Below, one piece after another: positions 18,551 to 27,349 of a stretch of DNA of 64,000 bases (positions are counted from its first letter, which is position 1; each line of letters begins with the position of its first letter). Below the pieces are notes generated by a model that searched no databases, was not told the DNA's origin, and worked only from the letters and a program-made list of their open reading frames with translations. This stretch comes from Pelomonas caseinilytica. GTDB taxonomy: Bacteria > Pseudomonadota > Gammaproteobacteria > Burkholderiales > Burkholderiaceae_C. The translations under genes and the position numbers were made by a program. The stretch is taken from contig NZ_JAJTWT010000002.1 in assembly GCF_021353235.1 (NCBI RefSeq), forward strand, positions 248,001-312,000, written 5' to 3'.

Positions 18551-19222
18551 TCAGAACCTCAGCGTCTTCACGCCGTCGGCCGCGCCGAGCAGGCAGACCT
18601 GGGCGCGGTGGCGGGCGAACACGCCGACGGTGACGACGCCGGGCCATTGGTTGACCTCGGTCTCGAAGGCCAGCGGGTCGTCGATGGCCAGGCCACGCAC
18701 GTCGAGGATGTGGCCGCCGTTGTCGGTGACGACGCCCTCGCGCAGCCGCGCCTCGCCGCCCAGCCGGGCGAAGCGCCGCGCGAGCTGGGCCGCCGCCATC
18801 GGGATGATCTCCACCGGCAGCGGGAAGCGGCCCAGCGTCTTGACGAGCTTGGATTCGTCGGCGATGCAGACGAAGGTCTCGGCGAGGTCGGCGACGATCT
18901 TCTCGCGCGTCAGCGCAGCGCCGCCGCCCTTGATCATGAAGCCGCGCCCGTCGATCTCGTCGGCACCGTCGACATAGACGGCCAGGCCGGTGACCTCCGA
19001 GGCGTCGAGCACCTGGATGCCGTGGCTGCGCAGGCGCTGGGTCGAGCGCTCCGAGCTGGACACGGCGCCCGGGATGGCGATGGCCCCCGCCGCGATCCGC
19101 GCCGCCAGGGCGTCGATGAAGCAGTCCACCGTGGACCCCGTGCCGACGCCGAGGACCTGGCCGGCGGGGACGTGGTCCAGGGCCGCGCGGCCGACGAGTT
19201 GCTTGAGCTGGTCTTGGTTCAT
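18551..19222 (-). CDS. rpiA: Ribose-5-phosphate isomerase A
   Basis: This 223-residue enzyme interconverts ribose 5-phosphate and ribulose 5-phosphate in the pentose phosphate pathway and the supply of nucleotide precursors. Diagnostic segments are [15 protein letters not shown] (phosphate loop), the catalytic DGADEIDG, and [12 protein letters not shown]. Length and ends match the family. Its ATG overlaps the TGA of the mini-ORF carried by repeat copy B (ATGA at 19219-19222), so it could be translationally coupled to it. A small membrane-protein gene follows 8 bases downstream. Confidence 0.96.
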   Translation of the reverse strand: MNQDQLKQLVGRAALDHVPAGQVLGVGTGSTVDCFIDALAARIAAGAIAIPGAVSSSERSTQRLRSHGIQVLDASEVTGLAVYVDGADEIDGRGFMIKGGGAALTREKIVADLAETFVCIADESKLVKTLGRFPLPVEIIPMAAAQLARRFARLGGEARLREGVVTDNGGHILDVRGLAIDDPLAFETEVNQWPGVVTVGVFARHRAQVCLLGAADGVKTLRF

Positions 19223-19274
19223 GAAGCGATGAGGAGAGAAGGGAGCGGGCGGCGCAGGCTTGACTTCAGTCGGA

Positions 19275-19453
19275 GCGCGCCACCCGCAGGAGTTTGAACC
19301 CGAGGGATTCGGGCCGAGCGCTGGGCCGCTCCCGAGCCGGCCCGCGCTGGCGACGCTTGAGGCTCAATGCCGCAAGCGTCGCCGCCCCCGCGGGGGGCGG
19401 ACCAGACACGCGCCGCGTTCAGCGCGCGGGGTTGGGCCGGGGGCAGTTCCATC
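19275..19453 (-). repeat. Structured dispersed repeat, copy B, with coupled mini-ORF
   Basis: This is the second copy of the element at 10817-10997, in inverted orientation 8.3 kb away. The conserved core is 19310-19453 and the conserved 15-bp block is 19275-19289. The middle hairpin is nearly perfect here (CGACGCTTG at 19351-19359 with CAAGCGTCG at 19373-19381). The copy starts one base after the aroG stop (TGAGATG). The mini-ORF (19452 down to 19219, 77 residues) ends in a TGA overlapping the rpiA ATG. Its first 33 residues differ from copy A at only two positions; the C-terminal part is in a different frame because of a 2-base indel. Confidence 0.8.
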
Positions 19454-20575
19454 TCACTCGCGGCGCTTCTGTACCGCGGCGGCGAGTTCGCGCAGCAAGG
19501 GTTCGGTCTGGGCCCAGCCCAGGCAGGCGTCGGTGATGGACACACCCGGCTTGAGGTCGGCCTTGGTCTGGCCCGGCTGCAGGTCCTGCCGGCCTGGCTG
19601 CAGATGGCTCTCGATCATCACGCCGGTGATGCGGCGGTCGCCGCCGGCGATCTGGGCGGCCACGTCGTGGCCGACGTCGACCTGGCGCTCGTACTTCTTG
19701 CTGGAGTTGGCGTGCGAGAAGTCGATCATGACCTGCTCGCGCAGGCCCGAGGTCCGCAGGGCGTCGCAGGCGGCGTTCACGGAAGCCGCGTCGTAGTTGG
19801 GCGCCTTGCCGCCGCGCAGGATGACGTGGCAGTCCTCGTTGCCGCGCGTCTCGAAGATGGCGGCCGTGCCCATCTTGGTCATGCCCATGAAGGCGTGGGG
19901 CGAGCTGGCGGCGAGCACGGCGTCGCTGGCAACCTTGATGCCGCCGTCGGTGCCGTTCTTGAAGCCGACCGGGCAGGAGAGGCCCGAGGCCAGCTGGCGG
20001 TGGCTCTGGCTCTCGGTCGTGCGCGCGCCGATGGCGCCCCAGGCGATGAGGTCGGAGATGTACTGCGGCGACAGCAGGTCCAGGAACTCGGTGCCGGCGG
20101 GCAGGCCCAGGGCGTTCACGTCCAGCAGCAGCTGGCGGGCCAGGCGCAGGCCCTCGTTCATGTGGAAGCTGCCGTCCAGCCGCGGGTCGTTGATGTAGCC
20201 CTTCCAGCCCACGGTCGTGCGCGGCTTCTCGAAGTAGACGCGCATGACGAGGAGCAGGTCGCGGCTGAGTTCGTCGCGGGCGGCCTTGAGCAGCCGCGCG
20301 TAGTCCATGGCCTGGTCGTGGTCGTGGATGGAGCAGGGGCCGACGACGACGAGCAGCCGGTCGTCGCGGCCGTGCAGGATGGCACCGATCTCCTGGCGGG
20401 CCTGCTCCACCAGCTCCAGCGTGGCGTCGGGGATGGGCAGTTCCTCCAGCAGCAGGGCCGGGCTGATGAGGGCACGGACCGCGCCGATGCGGGTGTCGTC
20501 GGTGCGGGTGGTGTCGCGGGTGGCGTCGCGCGAGCCGCTCTCGCGGTCGTGGGCGGGATCGTCCAGGGGTTTCAT
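19454..20575 (-). CDS. aroG: 3-deoxy-7-phosphoheptulonate (DAHP) synthase, class I
   Basis: This 373-residue enzyme condenses phosphoenolpyruvate and erythrose 4-phosphate in the first step of aromatic amino acid synthesis. Conserved segments of the AroFGH class are VVGPCSIHDHDQAM, YFEKPRTTVGWKGYIND, WGAIGARTTESQSHR, GFKNGTDGGIKVA and MIDFSHANSSKKYERQ. The isozyme (Phe, Tyr or Trp sensitive) cannot be read safely from sequence; overall it is closest to AroG. The start was set at MKPLDDP because upstream residues are unlike the family. It follows the EamA exporter gene by 28 bases on the same strand, so the two may be co-transcribed. Repeat copy B begins directly after its stop. Confidence 0.94.
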   Translation of the reverse strand: MKPLDDPAHDRESGSRDATRDTTRTDDTRIGAVRALISPALLLEELPIPDATLELVEQARQEIGAILHGRDDRLLVVVGPCSIHDHDQAMDYARLLKAARDELSRDLLLVMRVYFEKPRTTVGWKGYINDPRLDGSFHMNEGLRLARQLLLDVNALGLPAGTEFLDLLSPQYISDLIAWGAIGARTTESQSHRQLASGLSCPVGFKNGTDGGIKVASDAVLAASSPHAFMGMTKMGTAAIFETRGNEDCHVILRGGKAPNYDAASVNAACDALRTSGLREQVMIDFSHANSSKKYERQVDVGHDVAAQIAGGDRRITGVMIESHLQPGRQDLQPGQTKADLKPGVSITDACLGWAQTEPLLRELAAAVQKRRE

Positions 20576-20603
20576 GTCGGGGCTCCAGAGAACCCCGGCA
20601 TTG

Positions 20604-21524
20604 TCACTTCTTGCCGGCCAGGCAGACCGCCAGGGCCGAGACCGCGAATCCCGCAAGGGCCAACGGCGACAGCCTTTCGCCCAGCAGCACGAAGCCCATC
20701 AGGGCCGAAACGCCGGGGATGAGGAAGAACAGCCGCGCCACCTGCCCCGCCTGGCCGCGGCGGATCATGATGAACATCAGGCTGAAGGCGCCGATGGAGT
20801 TCACCAGGCCGAGCCACAGCCAGGCGCCGACGAGCTCCAGGTGCCAGTCCACGGCGAAATGCTCGGTCGGCCCCGCCAGCGCGGCCACCGCCAGGGCCGA
20901 CACGGCCATCTGGATGCCGGCGCCGCTGCGCAGGTCCATGTGGGCGCAAAAGCGCTTCTGGTAGAGGGTGCCGGCCACCAGCCCCAGCAAGCCCAGGCCG
21001 GCCGCGGCATAGCTCGCCCAGGCGCCGCCCAGCGGCTTGTCGGCCACCACCAGCCCCACGCCGGCCAGGCCGCCCAGCAGGGCCGCCCACTGCCGGCCGC
21101 TCAGGCGCTCGGCCAGCCAGAGATGGGCGCCCAGGGCGGTGGCCAGCGGCATCAGGCCGATGAGCAGGCCCGCCACGCCGGCGCTCAGGCCCCAGCGCAG
21201 CGCGAAGTAGATGCAGGAGAAGTGCAGCACCTGCATCAGCAAGCCCACGACGGCGAGGTGGCCCCAGGCTCGCGCCCGGTGCGGCCACGGCGCGTCGGTG
21301 GCCATGGCGAGTGCGAGCAACACGACGGCCGCCAGCCCGAAGCGCAGGGTCAGCAGCGTCAACGGCCCGGTGTGCGGCAGGGCCAGCTTGCCGGCCACGT
21401 AGCCGCTGCTCCACAGCAGGATGAAGAGCAGCGGCAGGCTGGACGCCGCCACGGCGGCCGCCAGCCGCGCGAGCGGGCCGGGACGGAAGGATTGGGCCGG
21501 CAAGCAGGGAGACAGGGCAGACAT
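20604..21524 (-). CDS. EamA/DMT-family exporter
   Basis: This 306-residue membrane protein has ten hydrophobic segments in two EamA repeats. The first repeat begins with LLFILLWSSGYVAGKLALP; the second ends with PGVSALMGFVLLGERLSP, a typical DMT signature. It probably exports a metabolite such as an amino acid; no substrate can be read. GGAG precedes the ATG on the minus strand (21529-21532). A LysR regulator is divergent across a 100-bp gap and is the likely controller; aroG follows downstream, which allows an aromatic metabolite as substrate (speculative). Confidence 0.85.
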   Translation of the reverse strand: MSALSPCLPAQSFRPGPLARLAAAVAASSLPLLFILLWSSGYVAGKLALPHTGPLTLLTLRFGLAAVVLLALAMATDAPWPHRARAWGHLAVVGLLMQVLHFSCIYFALRWGLSAGVAGLLIGLMPLATALGAHLWLAERLSGRQWAALLGGLAGVGLVVADKPLGGAWASYAAAGLGLLGLVAGTLYQKRFCAHMDLRSGAGIQMAVSALAVAALAGPTEHFAVDWHLELVGAWLWLGLVNSIGAFSLMFIMIRRGQAGQVARLFFLIPGVSALMGFVLLGERLSPLALAGFAVSALAVCLAGKK

Positions 21525-21624
21525 CGGAGGCTCCTGGAAACGACAGGCTGCCACTCTAGAAATCACCCAAAGAAGACACAATCCGCCGGCAAGTCGATTC
21601 AGAGTTTCCAGTTGGAGAACGATC

Positions 21625-22578
21625 ATGGGCCGTCTCGAAGACCTCCAAGCCTTCGCCCGCGTCGTCGACGCGCGCGGTTTCTCGGGCGCGGCGCGGCTGC
21701 TGGGCACGACGAAGTCGGCCGTCAGCAAGCAGGTGGTGCGGCTGGAAGACCAGCTCGGCGCGCGGCTGCTGCACCGCACGACGCGCAGCGTCAGCCCGAC
21801 GGCCGAGGGCCGCGCCGTGTATGACCGGGCCTTGCGCCTGCTGGAGGAGTCGCTGGCGATGGAGACCGAACTGGCCGGCCGGCGGGACGAGCCGCGCGGC
21901 GTGCTGCGCCTGTCGGTGTCCACCGCCTTCGGCAACCTGCAGTTCACCCGGCTCATGACGGCCTTCTGCGCCCGCCATCCGCAGCTCGACGTGGTGCTCG
22001 GGCTGAACGACCGCTACGTCGACCTGGCCGAAGAGGGCTTCGACGTCGTGCTGCGGCTGACGGCCAGGCCGTCGGACGGCCTGGTGGCCCGGCGGCTGGC
22101 GCCCATCCGCTTCGTGCTGTGCGCGGCGCCGGCCTACCTGCAGGCGCATGGCGAACCGCAATCGGTGGCCGACATCGCCGGCCACCGCTGCCTGCGCTTC
22201 GGCTACCTGCAGTCGCCCGACCGCTGGCGCTTCCGCCATGCCGAGCACGGCGAGGCCGAGGTGGAGACGCGTGGGGCCCTGCGCTTCGAGAGCGGGCTCA
22301 CGGCCAACAGCAGCGAGTCCCTGCGCATCGCCGCCCTCGCCGGCATGGGGTTGGCGGTGCTGCCGACCTACGCCGTCGGCCCCGACCTGCGCTCGGGCCG
22401 GCTCCAGGCCCTGCTGCCAGGCTGGCGCCCGGTGGGCGGCCTGGCCGATGCCGACACCCTCTATGCCGTCTACCTCCCCAGCCGCCACCCGGCGCCCAAG
22501 GTCAGGGCCCTGATCGATTTCATGCTCGAGCAGATGGGCGAGGTGCCGCCCTGGGACCGGCCGGAGGACGGCGGCTGA
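21625..22578 (+). CDS. LysR-family transcriptional regulator
   Basis: This 317-residue regulator has an N-terminal winged helix-turn-helix ([57 protein letters not shown]). The periplasmic-binding-like effector domain spans about residues 90-300. The N-terminal pattern is that of the subgroup resembling YafC/DmlR. The ATG has GGAGAAC at 21614-21620. It is divergent from the EamA exporter gene, the usual arrangement for a LysR regulator and its target; the 100-bp intergenic region is where its operator should be, though no clear T-N11-A palindrome stood out. The effector is unknown. Confidence 0.9.
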   Translation: MGRLEDLQAFARVVDARGFSGAARLLGTTKSAVSKQVVRLEDQLGARLLHRTTRSVSPTAEGRAVYDRALRLLEESLAMETELAGRRDEPRGVLRLSVSTAFGNLQFTRLMTAFCARHPQLDVVLGLNDRYVDLAEEGFDVVLRLTARPSDGLVARRLAPIRFVLCAAPAYLQAHGEPQSVADIAGHRCLRFGYLQSPDRWRFRHAEHGEAEVETRGALRFESGLTANSSESLRIAALAGMGLAVLPTYAVGPDLRSGRLQALLPGWRPVGGLADADTLYAVYLPSRHPAPKVRALIDFMLEQMGEVPPWDRPEDGG

Positions 22579-22615
22579 GGTCGGCCTCCACCGCGCTTGG
22601 CGACAATCAGGGGCT

Positions 22616-23656
22616 ATGCCACTGATTCCCTACGCCCTCACCCGCCCCTTCCTCTTCGGCCTCGACCCCGAACGCGCCCATGAGTTGACGCTGGACGGCA
22701 TCGCCCGGCTGCAGAACACGCCCGCGCAATGGCTGTGGTGCGGCGAACGGGTCAGCGACCCGGTGACCGTCGCCGGCCTGCGCTTTCCCAACCGCATCGG
22801 GCTGGCGGCCGGCCTCGACAAGAACGGCCGCTGCATCGACGGCCTGGGCGCCATGGGCTTCGGCTTCATCGAGGTCGGCACGGTGACGCCCAAGGGCCAG
22901 CCCGGCAACGACAAGCCGCGCATGTTCCGCCTGCCCGAGGCGCGGGCCCTGATCAACCGCCTGGGCTTCAACAACGAGGGCCTGGCCGCCTTCATTGGCA
23001 ACGTCCGGCGCGCCCACAGCTTCCGCGCGGCCGGCGGCATCCTGGGCCTGAACATCGGCAAGAACGCGGCCACGCCCATCGAGAACGCGGCGGACGACTA
23101 CCTGCTGGGGCTGGAAGGCGTCTTCCCGCATGCCGACTACATCGCCGTCAACATCTCCAGCCCCAACACCAAGAACCTGCGCGCCCTGCAGAGCGACGAG
23201 GCGCTGGACGCCCTGCTGTCGCGCCTGCAGCAGCGCAAGCTGCAGCTGGAGAGCCGCACCGGCCGCAGCGTGCCCATGTTCGTGAAGATCGCGCCCGACC
23301 TGGAGGAGGCGCAGGTGGCCGTCATCGCGCAGACGCTCAAGGTCAACGGCATCGACGGCGTCATCGCCACCAACACCACCATCGCGCGCGACAAGGTACA
23401 GGGCCTGCCCCACGCGGAGGAAACCGGCGGCCTGTCGGGGGCGCCGGTCTTCGAGGCCAGCAACCGCGTCATCCGCCTGCTGCGCGCCGCCCTGCCCGCG
23501 GGCTATCCCATCATCGGCGTGGGCGGGGTGCTCAGCGGCGAGGACGCCCGGGCCAAGATCGCCGCCGGCGCCGACCTCGTGCAGGTCTACACCGGCCTGA
23601 TCTACCAGGGCCCCGGCCTGGTCAGCGAATGCGCGCGGGCCCTGGCCAGGCGCTGA
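22616..23656 (+). CDS. pyrD: Dihydroorotate dehydrogenase (quinone), class 2
   Basis: This 346-residue membrane-associated flavoenzyme oxidises dihydroorotate to orotate with electrons passed to quinone, the fourth step of pyrimidine synthesis. It has the class 2 N-terminal helix region ([19 protein letters not shown]), FMN-site segments [15 protein letters not shown] and RLGFNN, the catalytic serine loop [21 protein letters not shown], and the phosphate-binding [13 protein letters not shown]. Length and start agree with the family. A lipoprotein gene begins 17 bases after its stop. Confidence 0.96.
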   Translation: MPLIPYALTRPFLFGLDPERAHELTLDGIARLQNTPAQWLWCGERVSDPVTVAGLRFPNRIGLAAGLDKNGRCIDGLGAMGFGFIEVGTVTPKGQPGNDKPRMFRLPEARALINRLGFNNEGLAAFIGNVRRAHSFRAAGGILGLNIGKNAATPIENAADDYLLGLEGVFPHADYIAVNISSPNTKNLRALQSDEALDALLSRLQQRKLQLESRTGRSVPMFVKIAPDLEEAQVAVIAQTLKVNGIDGVIATNTTIARDKVQGLPHAEETGGLSGAPVFEASNRVIRLLRAALPAGYPIIGVGGVLSGEDARAKIAAGADLVQVYTGLIYQGPGLVSECARALARR

Positions 23657-23673
23657 ACTTGCCCGTCACGGCC

Positions 23674-24168
23674 ATGAAAACCGCCGCCCTCGTCCTTTGT
23701 GCCGCGCTGCTGGCCGGCTGCGCCACCCTCGACCGCGATGCGCGGCTGCGCCCCGGCGAAAGCCGCGACGCCGACGTCATGGCGATCTACGGACCGCCCA
23801 CGCGGGTCTGGCCGGAGCCAGGCGGCGGGCGCACGCTGGAGTATTCGACCCAGCCCCGGGGCAAGCACTGCTACATGGTGCACCTGGGCGCCGACGGCCG
23901 CCTGATCGGCGTCGAGGACGGCCTCTCGCCCGCCAGCCGCGCCCGCATCGAGCCGGGCATGACGCCCGAGCAGGTCAGCCGCATCCTCGGCAACGAACGC
24001 AGCCGGGTCTTCTACCGCAACAGCGGCGAGGAGGTGTGGGACTGGACCATCGAGCCCGAGCAATCGGGCTATGGCATGCGCTTCAACGTCTACTTCAAGG
24101 ACGGCCGCGTGCTGCGCTCGGGCCAGAGCATGGTCTTCCCGAGCCGCTTCTTCGGGCTGGACGACTGA
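23674..24168 (+). CDS. Outer-membrane lipoprotein, SmpA/BamE-like
   Basis: This 164-residue lipoprotein has a signal peptide ending in the lipobox LLAGC (cysteine at residue 17). The mature part has two related segments: GESRDADVMAIYGPPTRVWPE and GMTPEQVSRILGNERSRVFY. Each follows the pattern (P/G)-G-x-(S/T)-x-x-x-V-x-x-x-(Y/L)-G that defines the SmpA/OmlA/BamE fold. Duplication of that motif suggests two BamE-like units. It follows pyrD closely, probably as a second cistron, and ends at a strong terminator. It is not the canonical BamE, which is shorter. Confidence 0.72.
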   Translation: MKTAALVLCAALLAGCATLDRDARLRPGESRDADVMAIYGPPTRVWPEPGGGRTLEYSTQPRGKHCYMVHLGADGRLIGVEDGLSPASRARIEPGMTPEQVSRILGNERSRVFYRNSGEEVWDWTIEPEQSGYGMRFNVYFKDGRVLRSGQSMVFPSRFFGLDD

Positions 24169-24170
24169 GT

Positions 24171-24204
24171 AAAAAAACCCCGCTGCTTGCGCAAGGCGGG
24201 GTTT
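24171..24204. terminator. Bidirectional Rho-independent terminator
   Basis: AAACCCCGC (24175-24183) pairs with GCGGGGTTT (24196-24204) around a 12-base loop. An A-run on the left (24171-24177) gives a seven-T tail for minus-strand transcripts. It ends the pyrD-lipoprotein transcript and the convergent PEP-CTERM gene. Confidence 0.88.
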
Positions 24205-24266
24205 CAGAGGAGACAGCCAGCTGGCATGACGGCGCGTCCGATGGGACGCACCGTTGCCGCTGCCGA

Positions 24267-24761
24267 TCAGGACTCGCGGCGGCGACGCGAAGCGACGAAG
24301 CCGATCACGCCCAGGCCGGCGCCCAGCAGGGCGTAGGTCTCGGGTTCCGGCACCGGCGCCGTCGTGGAGGCGATGGCGTAGGACGCCGTGCCCGCCGTCA
24401 CGCCGCCGAGGACGGAGTAGTAGTAGTTGCCGGAAGACAGCGACACCGTGTGGGTGGTCGGCACGCCGCCGAAGGTCCAGGCGCCGAGGCCGACGTCGTC
24501 GCTCGTACCCATCACGTGGTCGGCACCGAAGGAGTAGAGGCTGTAGGCCCCGCCCACGATGTTGCCGAACGACAGGACACCGCTGGTGACGCTCGAGGCC
24601 GAGGCCAGCGAGAAGCTGTAGGTGTCGAAGATGGCGCCGCTGGTGACGGTGTTGCCGCCCAGTTCGAGCGCATCGTGCGAGCCCCAGTTCGTGCTGGCAG
24701 CGTGGCTGCTGAGCGCGGTAAGTGCCACCACGGTCGCGGCGGCGATGTTTTTCAACTTCAT
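24267..24761 (-). CDS. PEP-CTERM sorting-domain protein, FxDxF type
   Basis: This 164-residue exported protein has a signal peptide at residues 1-21 (ending SSHAAS). The small beta-rich body is Gly/Ser/Thr-rich and contains the FxDxF-like segment IFDTYSFSL near residue 45. The C-terminal PEP-CTERM signal is VPEPETYALLGAGLGVIGFV followed by a basic SRRRRES-type tail. Such proteins are processed by an exosortase at the cell envelope and are linked to exopolysaccharide and floc formation. No exosortase or polysaccharide gene is in the window, so it is one of the scattered substrates. CAGGAGC precedes the ATG on the minus strand. The adhesive or matrix role is inferred from the family. Confidence 0.9.
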   Translation of the reverse strand: MKLKNIAAATVVALTALSSHAASTNWGSHDALELGGNTVTSGAIFDTYSFSLASASSVTSGVLSFGNIVGGAYSLYSFGADHVMGTSDDVGLGAWTFGGVPTTHTVSLSSGNYYYSVLGGVTAGTASYAIASTTAPVPEPETYALLGAGLGVIGFVASRRRRES

Positions 24762-24941
24762 ATGCGTAGCTCCTGACTTTGACGGTCAAGCACAACCGCC
24801 GGAAATCATTGTGCGGTGCAACGAAGCGGTAGGAAGTCTCGGGACACCCTTCGGCCTAGGGGTGCGACCCGATTTACTTGTAGCTTCTTGTAAGGATACG
24901 CACAGCCCTTGTCACTTCTGCACCCAAGCAGCGCGCGGCGT

Positions 24942-24977
24942 CACCAGTTCCGTGCAAGCCACCAGTTCTGTGCAGGC
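24942..24977. repeat. Tandem duplication of an 18-bp unit
   Basis: CACCAGTTCCGTGCAAGC (24942-24959) is repeated immediately as CACCAGTTCTGTGCAGGC (24960-24977), 16 of 18 identical. It lies directly after the parC stop, in the 218-base gap upstream of the PEP-CTERM gene (minus strand). It could be a doubled regulator site or simple slippage. Confidence 0.75.
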
Positions 24978-24979
24978 CG

Positions 24980-27349
24980 TCACTCGGCCGCCAGCCGCAA
25001 CACCTTCTGCAGGCCCTCGACCGTCTTGCCCTTGCGGGCCCGCTTGCCGGCGTGGGCAGCCAGGGACTGGTTCTTCAGCACCTCCTCGCGCGGCTTGCCG
25101 CCGCGCCCGCTGCCCAGCACCCGCAGCTGGGCGGTGAAGCAGGCGAGCGACGCCACGGAGTCCTTGGCTTCCAGGTCCATCAGCATCAGCCCCTTGCCGC
25201 CCTTGGGCTGGTGCTTGAGTTCATCGAGCGGGAAGCTGAGCAGCCGGCCCTGGGCGCTGAGCACGCCGAGCTGCAGGGCCACCGCGTCGCCCGGTACGGC
25301 CGCCAGCAACGGCTGCTCGCCCTCATCCAGCGCCAGGAATGTCTTGCCGGCCTTCTGGCGCCCGACGAGGTCGCCCAGCTGGGCGATGAAGCCATAGCCC
25401 GACGAGCCCGCCATGACGAGGCGCTGGGTCGGCGCGCCCGCCACGTAATGGGCGATCTGGCTGCCGCTTTCGAGCTCGATCAGGGTGGTGATGGGCTGGC
25501 CGTCGCCGCGCCCGCCCGGCAGGGCCGAGACGGGGACGGAATAGACGCGCCCGGTGCTGCCCACGACGATGAGCGGATCGACACTGCGGCAGCGGAAGGC
25601 CCCCCAAAGCGCGTCGCCCGCCTTGAAGGTCTGCGCCGCCACGTCCACCTCGTGGCCCTTGAGTGCCCTCACCCAGCCCTTCTGGCTGACGATCACGGTG
25701 ACCGGCTCGTCGACGATCCGCACCTCGGCGACGACGCGCTTCTCGGCCTGGATCAGCGTGCGGCGGTCGTCGCCGTATTGCCTGGCGTCGGCCTCGATCT
25801 CCTTGATGACGACGCGGCGCAGCGCGGTGGTGCTGCCGAGGATGTCCTCCAGCTTGCTCCGCTCGTCGCGCAGGCTGGACAGCTCCTGCTCGATCTTGAT
25901 CGCCTCCAGCCTCGCCAGCTGGCGCAGCCGGATCTCGAGGATGTCCTCGGCCTGCCGGTCGCTGAGCTTGAAGCGGGCGATCAGCGCCGCTTTGGGCTCG
26001 TCGGACTCGCGGATGATGCGGATCACCTCGTCGATGTTGAGCAGCACCAGCTGCCGGCCTTCGAGCACGTGGATGCGGTCGTTGACCTTGGCCAGGCGGT
26101 GCTCGGTACGCCGGCGCACCGTGGCCTGCCGGAAGGCCACCCACTCGGCCAGCACCTCGCGCAGGCTCTTCTGCGTCGGCCGACCGTCGGCGCCGATCAT
26201 GGTCAGGTTGACCGGCGCGCTGCTTTCGAGGCTGGTGTGGGCCAGCAGGGTGTTGATCAGCTCCTGCTGCTCGATCGTGCGGCTCTTGGGCTCGAAGACG
26301 ATGCGCACCGGGGCGTCCTTGCTGGACTCGTCGCGCACGCCGTCGAGCACGGCCAGCAGGCTGGCCTTGAGCTGCAGTTGCTCGGCCGAGAGCGTCTTCT
26401 TGCCGGCCTTGACCTTGGGGTTGGACAGCTCCTCAATCTCCTCCAGCACCTTCTGGGCGCTGGTGCCGTGAGGCAGCTCGGTGACGACGAGCTGCCACTG
26501 CCCGCGGGCCAGATCCTCGATCTTCCAGCGGGCGCGCAGCTTGAGGCTGCCGCGGCCGGAGGCGTAGGCGGCGCGAATTTCCTCGGGCGCGCTGATGAGT
26601 TGCCCGCCGCCCGGGAAGTCGGGGCCGGGCACGAGCTCGTAGAGGGCGTCGTCGCCGAGCTTGTCGTCCTTCAGCAGGGCCACGGCAGCAGCGGCCACCT
26701 CGCGCAGGTTGTGGCTGGGAATCTCGGTGGCCAGGCCCACGGCGATGCCGCTGGCGCCGTTGAGCAGCACCATGGGCAGGCGCGCCGGCAGCTCGACGGG
26801 CTCCTGCTGGGTGCCGTCGTAGTTGCCGCGGAAGTCCACCGTGCCTTCGTCGATCTCGTCGAGCAGCAGCCGCGCGATGGGCGCGAGGCGGGCTTCCGTG
26901 TAGCGCATGGCCGCGGCGCCGTCGCCGTCGCGGCTGCCGAAGTTGCCGTGGCCGTCGATGAGGGGATAGCGCAGGGAGAAGTCCTGGGCCATGCGCACGA
27001 GGGCGTCGTAAACCGACTGGTCGCCATGCGGGTGGAAGTTGCCGAGCACGTCGCCCACGACCTTGGCGCCCTTGACCGGCTTGGCCCCGGAGTTGCCCGA
27101 CCAGCCCAGGCCCAGGCGCTGCATCGAGTACAGGATGCGGCGCTGCACGGGCTTTTGTCCGTCTGAATAGGCCGGCAGCGCCCGGCCCTTGACGACGCTG
27201 AGCGCGTACTCGAGGTAGGCCTGCTGGGCATAGGCGGCCAGCGTCAGCGCGTTGGGGTCGTCGGGGCCGTTGCCGGCATTGCTGCCATTGCCATCAAGGG
27301 GGCCGCCGCCATCGGGGCCGTCGAAATCGATCGTGGTCTGGGAACTCAT
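24980..27349 (-). CDS. parC: DNA topoisomerase IV subunit A
   Basis: This 789-residue subunit cuts and rejoins DNA to decatenate sister chromosomes with ParE. The start gives a Gly/Asn/Asp-rich leader of about 35 residues before the conserved LTLAAYAQQAYLEYALSVV. Further landmarks are KPVQRRILYSM, the quinolone-region segment FHPHGDQSVYDALVRMAQ, and the catalytic tyrosine in AAAMRYTEARLAPI. The C-terminal beta-pinwheel region (about 480-760) has GYGFIAQLGDLVGRQKAGK. The ATG overlaps the stop of the lytic transglycosylase gene by four bases. It is the distal gene of a run that begins with parE. Confidence 0.95.
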   Translation of the reverse strand: MSSQTTIDFDGPDGGGPLDGNGSNAGNGPDDPNALTLAAYAQQAYLEYALSVVKGRALPAYSDGQKPVQRRILYSMQRLGLGWSGNSGAKPVKGAKVVGDVLGNFHPHGDQSVYDALVRMAQDFSLRYPLIDGHGNFGSRDGDGAAAMRYTEARLAPIARLLLDEIDEGTVDFRGNYDGTQQEPVELPARLPMVLLNGASGIAVGLATEIPSHNLREVAAAAVALLKDDKLGDDALYELVPGPDFPGGGQLISAPEEIRAAYASGRGSLKLRARWKIEDLARGQWQLVVTELPHGTSAQKVLEEIEELSNPKVKAGKKTLSAEQLQLKASLLAVLDGVRDESSKDAPVRIVFEPKSRTIEQQELINTLLAHTSLESSAPVNLTMIGADGRPTQKSLREVLAEWVAFRQATVRRRTEHRLAKVNDRIHVLEGRQLVLLNIDEVIRIIRESDEPKAALIARFKLSDRQAEDILEIRLRQLARLEAIKIEQELSSLRDERSKLEDILGSTTALRRVVIKEIEADARQYGDDRRTLIQAEKRVVAEVRIVDEPVTVIVSQKGWVRALKGHEVDVAAQTFKAGDALWGAFRCRSVDPLIVVGSTGRVYSVPVSALPGGRGDGQPITTLIELESGSQIAHYVAGAPTQRLVMAGSSGYGFIAQLGDLVGRQKAGKTFLALDEGEQPLLAAVPGDAVALQLGVLSAQGRLLSFPLDELKHQPKGGKGLMLMDLEAKDSVASLACFTAQLRVLGSGRGGKPREEVLKNQSLAAHAGKRARKGKTVEGLQKVLRLAAE

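Noticed and set aside
21525-21624. LysR operator (T-N11-A palindrome) between the EamA and LysR genes
   Set aside because: The gap is the right place, but no convincing symmetric site could be picked out.
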